Shown here: positions 6,621-12,588 of the stretch, one piece after another | How the letters are laid out: every line of letters begins with the position of its first letter | Numbering within the stretch: position 1 is the stretch's first letter | Assembly (NCBI GenBank): GCA_964535195.1 | Contig: CAZHSI010000025.1 | Location: 1-12,588 of the forward strand | DNA from: UBA9339 sp964535195 | Lineage (GTDB): Bacteria; Pseudomonadota; Gammaproteobacteria; UBA9339 | Reading direction: 5' to 3' | DNA: 12,588 nt | Notes under the pieces: model-generated | Databases searched by the model: none | Told to the model about the DNA's origin: nothing | The model's input: the letters and a program-made list of their open reading frames with translations, nothing else | Position numbers and translations under genes: made by a program

Positions 6621-7613
6621 TCACAAAAACGTACAATTACGCTTGCGCCATAGCAAAAATCCATAACACCCACCACTTGTTATTTTAATTTTCCCAGACT
6701 CCCATGACATAACATCGTGTCCAAATTGGTAACACCTATCAGCTGCAGCAATAGTATTAGTCATCTGATATCGATAACGAGACTTGGGCATAATAGGACG
6801 AAAATGCTGGGTACAGATCGGTCCATTAAAGCCATTACTAGCATCTGGACTGGAATCTTGAATCATAAGCTGACGATGTAATTTGAAATTCATACGCTCA
6901 CTAAGAAGAATTGCAGCATCAATCGGTCCCTTCTCACTAAATACAGTGCCTGTCAATGGATAAACGGTACCATGTGTACCCATACACCAAAATAATTTAT
7001 CAATAGGTAACTCGACTTGCGCTGAAGTCGAATCAGCAGCACAAGCAGCTTGTGTTACTAAACTGGTAAAAAGAACAGCTTCAGAACCAAGGATAAATGC
7101 AAGTTCATCATCATTCCAAGTCGGATCAAGTTCAGTAAGATATGCAATATCAAAATCTCCAGCTTCAACACAACCGAAGGAAATCAAAATATTGAGCCAA
7201 ATCATGAGTGGGTACTTATACCAATGAACATAATAAAATGAGGAATCAGCTTCTGGGGAAGTCTCTTGTCTACCACCTCTTCCAGTATTCCCTATATCAA
7301 TAGTAAAGCCACCTAGGTTTACCATACAATAAGGAGTAGGTGTAATATCAGTCAAAGCAAACGGCTCCCAAAAACCAATATTAATTCCTAGACGATACAA
7401 CGGAGAATTAACAAGTTTACAAAATTCTATAGGCATTTTAGGATTTTCAGTATCTGGAGGTTCACCACCAGCAACCTTTACACTGCCAATAGATATGGGG
7501 AAAAAACAATCCCAACATATATCACTAATGGGATTAACAAAATTACCATCACATTTAGCAAAGCCTGGTGTGCTAAAAAGAAAACTAATTATAAGTAGTA
7601 TAATTTTTCTCAT
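6621..7613 (-). CDS. traU: TraU, pilus assembly and DNA transfer protein
   Basis: A periplasmic protein required for DNA transfer and efficient pilus assembly in F-type systems. The 330-residue product has the same length as F TraU. It has a signal peptide (cleavage near GFA, residue 19) and then CDGNFVNPISDICWDCFFPI, which includes a C33-W-D-C36 pair. Other family-like segments are ITPTPYCMVNLGG, HWYKYPLMIWLN, LFWCMGTHGTVYPLTG and the C-terminal YGFLLWRKRNC. Twelve cysteines remain in the mature protein, so it is a likely client of the TrbB-like isomerase. The start overlaps the traW stop (ATGA), and the ribosome site is weak. Confidence 0.97.
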   Translation of the reverse strand: MRKIILLIISFLFSTPGFAKCDGNFVNPISDICWDCFFPISIGSVKVAGGEPPDTENPKMPIEFCKLVNSPLYRLGINIGFWEPFALTDITPTPYCMVNLGGFTIDIGNTGRGGRQETSPEADSSFYYVHWYKYPLMIWLNILISFGCVEAGDFDIAYLTELDPTWNDDELAFILGSEAVLFTSLVTQAACAADSTSAQVELPIDKLFWCMGTHGTVYPLTGTVFSEKGPIDAAILLSERMNFKLHRQLMIQDSSPDASNGFNGPICTQHFRPIMPKSRYRYQMTNTIAAADRCYQFGHDVMSWESGKIKITSGGCYGFLLWRKRNCTFL

Positions 7614-8308
7614 TTCTTTTTACATTGTTTTTCGTCAGGAACATTATCTGAGCTTTTTATAAACAGCTCATCAATATTAGCCTCACTAATTTTTAATTTT
7701 TTGCCTACTTGAGTTACGATACATGGAACATGTTTAATACCAAGCTTGTGCGAAATTGTTCCTCCCTGATCGAAATAGACTCTTTCTTTTAAAAGCTCCC
7801 CTGTTTTTTTGATATCCCCTTGAACCAAAATATATTTAACTAATTCATGTTTTTTAGCTTCATTCTCTATCCATTTAATTTGACGCATATCGTTAGCATC
7901 AAAAAATAACATGGCACTTCTAAAAACAACTGTATCTAATGGATTAACCTTAGTTCCTGCTTTGACAATAATTTGGTCTTTGGCATCTACAATATCTTCT
8001 TTTGAAATATAGGTGGGATCATAATAAAAAACCTGAGGGTTTGTGGTAGTGGTTATTCCTTTGACTGGAGAAGGCCTAAGAACATGTGCTTTAACGGTAT
8101 GAACAAACTTTGTTTTTAATTTTTCTAGTTCTCCGTTTTGCTCCATAGCATGAAGTTTTTTATATATTACCTCTTTAAAATCCTGCTCTATAATAGGAAA
8201 AGTTTCGCCATAAACTTCTAAATTCTTAGCAAACGCAGAAAAAGGAATACTCTGCATAAAAAGCATAAAAATTATATTTATAAATATAATATTAAAATTC
8301 TTCGCCAT
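7610..8308 (-). CDS. traW: TraW, periplasmic pilus assembly protein
   Basis: A periplasmic protein acting with TrbC and TraU in F pilus assembly. The 232-residue product has a signal peptide (cleavage after SAFA near residue 27), then EVYGETFPIIEQDF, the conserved LRPSPVKGI near 77-85, NPLD at 122-125, an ILVQGDI strand at 160-166, VYFDQGG at 177-183 and LGIKHVPCIV at 189-198, which together match F TraW from end to end. The C-terminal part looks thioredoxin-like, with a VPC loop in place of a plain VP. The start overlaps the end of traC by 17 bases. F has trbI between traC and traW; no such gene exists here. Confidence 0.96.
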   Translation of the reverse strand: MAKNFNIIFINIIFMLFMQSIPFSAFAKNLEVYGETFPIIEQDFKEVIYKKLHAMEQNGELEKLKTKFVHTVKAHVLRPSPVKGITTTTNPQVFYYDPTYISKEDIVDAKDQIIVKAGTKVNPLDTVVFRSAMLFFDANDMRQIKWIENEAKKHELVKYILVQGDIKKTGELLKERVYFDQGGTISHKLGIKHVPCIVTQVGKKLKISEANIDELFIKSSDNVPDEKQCKKK

Positions 8309-10835
8309 AATTTTCTTGTGCTACTTTTAATATACTTTCATTTAGTGAATGTCCTTGTTTTTGATAATTATTCACCGCAGCAAATTCATGCCCAGCAGAC
8401 GAAAACATTACCCGTGAAAATGGATCAACAAAAAGACGACAAAAAGTTTGTATCTTCCCTAGCTGCAACATAAACTCAGAAAATCCATTAGTCTTTGCTT
8501 CTTTAAATTGTTTAATCAAGCTTGCTACATATGGCGTAAAATAATCCTTGTGTGTTAATAAAAAATCATCGAATGCCTTGGCATTTTGTAGCATAATGAT
8601 TTTTATATCCGAGCAATTCCAGCACGCTTTAGCTTCATCACTCTTTTGAAAATCTTCGATACTTTGTGTAATAGTAACAAAAGAACCGAAATGTCTTCTT
8701 GCAGTACGATATCCCTTTTCAATAAAACGCGCTGCGGCTTTATTGTCACCAGAAAGTAATCGCCACGCTTCATCTATCACCATCATTTTTGGTTGGTTTC
8801 TGGGAGATTGGTACATCTGTTGCTCGATATTTAAGATAAGAGCAAATAATGCTCCTTTTAAAAGATAAGGTTTATTTTCTAAATCACCAAGCTCTAATAC
8901 GACAAAATGCGAATCCGGAGCAATATTTGAATATTCATTAAAAATAGTAGGGTAAGGACCAGTAGTGCTATACTTGGCAAGAAGTGTTATAAGATCACTA
9001 ATCCTATTATCATCGCGTTCCTTATTAATATTATTCAACTCATATATAACGCTATCAATATTTGATTTGTTCTTATGGGATTTCCATGTGGCCATTACTG
9101 CTTGACGCAAATACTCTTCTTGCACTTCGTCCAAATTACCAGATGGAGAAGCAAGCACCGCAAGTAAATCACGAATTTGTTCTGAAACTTCATTGATTTC
9201 TATAACATTAGTGAATGGATTAAGTTTTAAAGATTGATATTCTAAGTAGGTACCACCAACTATTTCACAAAACTTACGATAAGAATGTCCGAGATCAATT
9301 ACAAAGCAACGCCCATTATTATTAAGTGTATGGCTTAAAATATTTTGTACTAAAAAACTTTTACCAGCTCCACTCGTCGCTGCTACTGCAATATTATAAT
9401 TAGCAGTAGGTAAGATATTACTAAATGGATCAAAAAAACAAATCTGATTACGAAACGAGCTCAAAAGAACCCCTTCACGACACATTTTATAATCAGCAAC
9501 AACTGGCAAAAGATTAGCAAGATTCCAACTAGTAACGGTTTTTAGTCTTCCCATTATATTAAGATCACGAAACATCCCTTCGCTCATAACAAATGGTAGA
9601 GTTGCAAGATAAGATTGCAGTTGCATATATTTAGTATTAAAAAGTTCAATCCCATTGTAACGATATGAAGAAATAGCCGCCGATTCATCTCTTTTTTCTT
9701 CACCATTATTTGAAAAAAGCACTAAATTAAAAAAAATTTTCGTCAATCGTATTGAATCAGAGGCTAGGTCATCCCTAATCTTTTTCCATTCCGCAGCAGT
9801 TTCTTTAGTACCAGAAATATATTTGGCATAAGGACTGTTAGCTTTTTTATCTATATTAAGATACATACTTTGAGATTTGGTTTTAGCGGTAGCTTGAGGA
9901 ACTAGTCTTAAATGTATGCTAATTAAAAATGGACATTTAATAGCTTGACTTGAACGAAACACATTAAAAAAATTATCTGGCGCTTCCCAAAGACAAAATT
10001 CATCAGGCAAGGTGCGGATAGAAAGATTAGTAATTTTAGTAATAACCCCTCCTCTCCCCTCTTTCTCTGCTATTTCTACTGCTAGCCTTTCTTGCTCAAG
10101 AATTAATTCAAAAGATTTATCCACTAACTGTTCATTTAAATCTGCATACTTTTCTGGTTTAATCCTACATGGATAGATATTTCTAGTATCAGGATTAATC
10201 CATGGATACATAACTTCTAAAAATCTTTCAAGATTAAGTGATAAAAAATCTACTCCAAGTGCCTCAAGCTCAACTGTAAAGTTTTCTCGGATAGTTTCAA
10301 GTTCTCGCACAAGTTCTTCAGAGTAATTTGCTCCTTTCGACAAAAAAATAAAAAGTCGATACTCTCGTAAAGAAGTAGGAAGATTCATCTTGTTTTTAAA
10401 ACCACTTTGTGCAGCTTTTTGATAATAGCTAATGCTAGCTTTGGTAAGATGAAGATTTTCGCTTTCTTTTTTAATTCTTTCTGCATAAGCTCGATCAATA
10501 ATTTCACCAACCTGGTTAGAGCCGTAAAAAATAAACTGCGCATCAATATCATCAGGAATTCTATACCTTAATATATCAGCAATACTATTCACTAATTTCT
10601 CATCAGCACCACAAAACACCGATACCTCAAAACCAAATCCTATACTTTGTTTATTTACAAAAAAATCCTTTTCCTCCCAAAAATATCTATATGGCAAAAC
10701 CATAGAAAACCGTGGGTAGTCTATAGCTAATAATTTGTTTATATCGGTCACACTAGCTTTAGCCACATTTGTATCGCGATCCTCTTCTAAAGCCACTGCT
10801 ATTTTTTTAATAAAATCAAAGAAACTAAAGCCCAT
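8292..10835 (-). CDS. traC: TraC, VirB4-family ATPase of the F-type secretion system
   Basis: The cytoplasmic, inner-membrane-associated ATPase that powers pilus assembly. The 847-residue product is close to F TraC (about 875). The N-terminal domain contains IDYPRFSMVLPYRYFWEE and runs to about residue 450. The ATPase domain carries a Walker A motif TSGAGKS with Lys492 and a Walker B MMVIDEAWRLL with Asp688-Glu689, followed by a GYRTARRHFGSFVTITQS segment typical of the family. No signal peptide or clear membrane helix is seen. The start at 10835 is 2 bases after the traV stop and has AGGGG 10 bases upstream. All catalytic motifs are present, so the system appears functional at this step. Confidence 0.98.
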   Translation of the reverse strand: MGFSFFDFIKKIAVALEEDRDTNVAKASVTDINKLLAIDYPRFSMVLPYRYFWEEKDFFVNKQSIGFGFEVSVFCGADEKLVNSIADILRYRIPDDIDAQFIFYGSNQVGEIIDRAYAERIKKESENLHLTKASISYYQKAAQSGFKNKMNLPTSLREYRLFIFLSKGANYSEELVRELETIRENFTVELEALGVDFLSLNLERFLEVMYPWINPDTRNIYPCRIKPEKYADLNEQLVDKSFELILEQERLAVEIAEKEGRGGVITKITNLSIRTLPDEFCLWEAPDNFFNVFRSSQAIKCPFLISIHLRLVPQATAKTKSQSMYLNIDKKANSPYAKYISGTKETAAEWKKIRDDLASDSIRLTKIFFNLVLFSNNGEEKRDESAAISSYRYNGIELFNTKYMQLQSYLATLPFVMSEGMFRDLNIMGRLKTVTSWNLANLLPVVADYKMCREGVLLSSFRNQICFFDPFSNILPTANYNIAVAATSGAGKSFLVQNILSHTLNNNGRCFVIDLGHSYRKFCEIVGGTYLEYQSLKLNPFTNVIEINEVSEQIRDLLAVLASPSGNLDEVQEEYLRQAVMATWKSHKNKSNIDSVIYELNNINKERDDNRISDLITLLAKYSTTGPYPTIFNEYSNIAPDSHFVVLELGDLENKPYLLKGALFALILNIEQQMYQSPRNQPKMMVIDEAWRLLSGDNKAAARFIEKGYRTARRHFGSFVTITQSIEDFQKSDEAKACWNCSDIKIIMLQNAKAFDDFLLTHKDYFTPYVASLIKQFKEAKTNGFSEFMLQLGKIQTFCRLFVDPFSRVMFSSAGHEFAAVNNYQKQGHSLNESILKVAQENYGEEF

Positions 10836-10837
10836 GA

Positions 10838-11212
10838 TTATTCATCCCCTATAATAGCTATAGGTGGTTTACCATTCCAAGACCCTTTCTTTGCTACAAA
10901 ATATACTGATGAAGCATCATGATAAATACCATTTGTATCCTCATATGGAGCTATCCATATCTGCTGTACACTTTCATTACTACGTAAAAGTTGGTCACTA
11001 TTAATCATATTAGTGTTATTGAAGTATTGATTATAACCAATGGTTTTTCCTTTTATTTTTCTAAAGCCTCCTCGATCTACCATTTCGTTGATAGTCGTCA
11101 TCGGCGCACATTTGCCTCCAGATGTAACATTACAATCAAACGAACTATTCATACCCACACATCCGGTTAACCCTAATGGAAAAATTAGAAATATTATTCT
11201 GGCAATTTTCAT
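10838..11212 (-). CDS. traV: TraV, outer-membrane lipoprotein of the secretion core
   Basis: The lipoprotein that, with TraK and TraB, forms the outer part of the envelope-spanning core (VirB7-like role). The 124-residue product has a lipoprotein signal with lipobox L-T-G-C (lipidated Cys18), then GMNSSFDCNVTSGGKCAPM with two further cysteines (27 and 35), the TraV pattern. The end IWIAPYEDTNGIYHDASSVY matches the C-terminal region of F TraV. It is shorter than F TraV (about 170), mainly through a reduced middle. The ATG at 11212 has GAGG 5 bases upstream, overlapping the stop codon of traB. Confidence 0.94.
   Translation of the reverse strand: MKIARIIFLIFPLGLTGCVGMNSSFDCNVTSGGKCAPMTTINEMVDRGGFRKIKGKTIGYNQYFNNTNMINSDQLLRSNESVQQIWIAPYEDTNGIYHDASSVYFVAKKGSWNGKPPIAIIGDE
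10846..10850 (-). promoter_or_regulatory. Ribosome binding site of traC
   Basis: AGGGG on the minus strand, 10 bases before the traC ATG and lying in the last codons of traV. It supports the start at 10835. Confidence 0.6.
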
Positions 11213-11217
11213 TGATT

Positions 11218-11221
11218 CCTC
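11218..11221 (-). promoter_or_regulatory. Ribosome binding site of traV
   Basis: GAGG on the minus strand, 5 bases before the traV ATG; its first G is the last base of the traB TAG stop, which points to coupled translation. Confidence 0.6.
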
Positions 11222-12244
11222 TAATTATTAGTTACATTTATCTCATCACCAACTTCAGCAGTTTTTAAAGTTTGAGTAAGATTTTCAGGCAATGACTCTT
11301 GGCTATTTGGCTTAATTGGAGCCTTATCTTCTATANNNNNNNNNNNNNNNNNNNNNNNNNNNNNNNNNNNNNNNNNNNNNNNNNNNNNNNNNNNNNNNNN
11401 NNNNNNNNNNNNNNNNNNNNNNNNNNNNNNNNNNNCCCATATCATTAATTGTTCCTTCAACTGGGATATCTAAAATCTGCTTCCCTTTCCTAATACAACT
11501 TAACCGTTGCAACCTAATTTGTCCCCGTTCGCTACTTGCATCACCATAAGCTGCGGCCACTAAAAAACACCCTTTTAAGGATGATTTACCTCCATTTGGT
11601 AAAGTACCATTATCAAGAATTCTCATAGTAATAGGTGAAGTATCTGCCTGCCCATGTACACCAGCATTGGTATCAGCTCCACTCAAAAGCACTGCTCTAA
11701 CAAAACTTCCAGCTGGAACATAATTCTTAGTGGTTTTTTTTAATTCTGTAGCTCCTTCTTGATAGGTAAAAGTTACCGTAGAAATTGGCACTGCAGTAGC
11801 TTCAGCACCCTGCCCTACTCCTAAATTATTATTTCTAGAAGATTGATTTAAACCTTCCTCAAGCTCAGCTATTTTTACCTGCAGATCATTAACTGTAGTA
11901 CTCAACTCATTTGGATCCGATAATTTATCATCAAGAGCTCCTTGAGCATCTTTCAGTTCTTGCCCCATTGTTTCTAACTTCTCATATAATTCTTTGATCT
12001 TTTTTTGCTGTTCCTCTAACGCTTGTTTAGAATAATCTTGAGTAAACTGCTTATCTTTAACACCATCCATTTTTGCTTCTGGTAAAGCAGGTGTCTCTGA
12101 AGGCTGCTTTTTATGCATAACTAACCAACAAATAAAAATTAATAAAAAGATACCGCCTAAAACATAAATTGCCTTTTTATTTTGGTCAAACCGTGTTGAT
12201 TCATTTAAGTTTGCACTTTTAGTTGATTGATCTTTTAAATTCAT
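11221..12244 (-). CDS. traB: TraB, VirB10-like core protein, interrupted by an assembly gap
   Basis: An inner-membrane-anchored, periplasm-spanning protein that links the ATPase platform to the outer-membrane core. Before the gap, 270 residues are readable: a short cytoplasmic N-terminus, one membrane helix at about 26-43, a coiled coil at about 73-135, and the start of the VirB10/TraB domain with VPAGSFVRAVLLSGADT near 176-192. It breaks off at PVEGTINDMG. After the gap about 37 residues remain, ending VGDEINVTNN and a TAG stop. The 100-N run is a placeholder of unknown real size, so the two parts are in different frames on paper only. Compared with F TraB (about 475), roughly 150 residues should be missing. 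The start at 12244 lies 1 base after the traK stop. Joining both parts into one gene is an inference. Confidence 0.88.
11336..11435. other. Assembly gap (100 N)
   Basis: Exactly 100 unknown bases inside traB. This length is the usual placeholder for a gap of unknown size between contigs, so neither the reading frame nor the distance across it can be trusted. The flanking sequence belongs to traB on the upstream side and probably to its C-terminus on the downstream side. Confidence 0.97.
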
Positions 12245-12245
12245 A

Positions 12246-12588
12246 TTATCTACTCACCACTCGATAAATAAGACTAGTTGCTCCCTCTGAAATAGTTTGA
12301 TGCAATAGTGCCACTGCTCTAACTTCTGGTTCATAAAAATAAGAAGGTTTTAAAGTTATGGGTTTTTTTGTTTTATTTCTGATTTCAGAAACCACCCCGT
12401 AGAGATATGAACCTTCATATACTGATATATCTTTTATTTCAGCAATATTATAAAAATCTCTTGTTTTGGCTTTTTTTAATTCACGAGAGTCATACTCTTC
12501 ACTTTCAGCATTACTAATCATATGAGAAACTAACGTAATAAGAGTTTTTTGATAACTATCAGTTTCTTCCCAATGTAATTCTGGTTGA
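12246..12588 (-). CDS. traK: TraK, C-terminal part (secretin-like outer-membrane core protein), cut by window edge
   Basis: TraK is the VirB9-like part of the F-type core complex, bound by TraV at the outer membrane. The frame is open to the right edge, and 113 codons are visible. They begin QPELHWEETDSYQKTLITLV and include GVVSEIRNKTKKPITL and the family-like end YFYEPEVRAVALL...YRVVSR. An ATG at 12521 lies inside this conserved region and is not the start; the true start is beyond the window. The position directly upstream of traB agrees with the F order. The stop is 1 base before the traB ATG. Confidence 0.85.
   Translation of the reverse strand, partial: QPELHWEETDSYQKTLITLVSHMISNAESEEYDSRELKKAKTRDFYNIAEIKDISVYEGSYLYGVVSEIRNKTKKPITLKPSYFYEPEVRAVALLHQTISEGATSLIYRVVSR

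Larger units (their letters stand above)
1..12588 (-). other. F-type conjugative transfer (tra) operon, internal segment
   Basis: Thirteen consecutive genes, all on the minus strand, follow the F-plasmid order traK-B-V-C-W-U-trbC-N-F-(lipoprotein)-trbB-H-G. Neighbours overlap by 4 to 20 bases or are separated by 9 bases or fewer, so no internal promoter or terminator fits between them. I infer a single polycistronic message with its promoter beyond the right edge. No stretch longer than about 10 bases lacks a gene, apart from the assembly gap. Both ends of the window cut a gene (traK and traG), so the operon continues on each side. Confidence 0.95.

Noticed and set aside
6500..6688. Plus-strand open frame across the traU-trbC junction
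   Set aside because: It lies opposite the end of traU and the signal peptide of trbC; the hydrophobic look comes from the opposite strand of an AT-rich signal sequence.
11316..11549. Open frames running through the N gap on both strands
   Set aside because: Unknown bases contain no stops, so these frames are artefacts; the only supported reading is traB on each side of the gap.

Overview
The whole 12.6 kb window is one stretch of an F-type (MPF_F) conjugative type IV secretion operon, read entirely on the minus strand. In transcription order (right to left) it holds traK (cut by the right edge), traB (interrupted by a 100-N assembly gap), traV, traC, traW, traU, trbC, a traN split into two secreted halves, traF, a small thioredoxin-fold lipoprotein gene, a trbB-like disulfide isomerase gene, traH, and the first 219 codons of traG (cut by the left edge). 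This is the gene order of the F plasmid tra region without most of its accessory genes (trbI, traP, trbE, traQ, trbJ and trbF are absent). The pilin genes traA, traL and traE would lie beyond the right edge, and the rest of traG and the coupling protein beyond the left edge.

The genes are packed tightly. Almost every junction is a 4-base ATGA overlap, a TAATG-type junction, a short overlap of 11-20 bases or a gap of at most 9 bases. No intergenic space could hold an internal promoter or terminator, so one upstream promoter outside the window presumably drives everything, with translational coupling along the message. There are no RNA genes, insertion sequences, CRISPR arrays or plus-strand genes that I can support.

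How the parts fit together: TraC is the cytoplasmic ATPase. TraB, the lipoprotein TraV and TraK form the envelope-spanning core. TraW, TraU, TrbC, TraF, TraH and TraG form the periplasmic and inner-membrane pilus assembly and mating-pair group. TraN is the outer-membrane protein that stabilises mating pairs. TraN, TraU and TraH are rich in cysteines, and the TrbB-like protein with its CxxC motif is the likely disulfide-handling enzyme for them.

The DNA is strongly AT-rich by eye, with codons ending mainly in A or T. That composition, with a compact F-type set, is typical of AT-rich host-associated proteobacteria. The F-like tra modules of Rickettsiales amplified genetic elements are the closest context I know, but Legionellales or Holosporales cannot be excluded, and no gene here fixes the taxonomy. 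The most unusual points are the split TraN, whose downstream half carries its own signal peptide, and the three consecutive thioredoxin-fold genes, of which only the last keeps a CxxC site.
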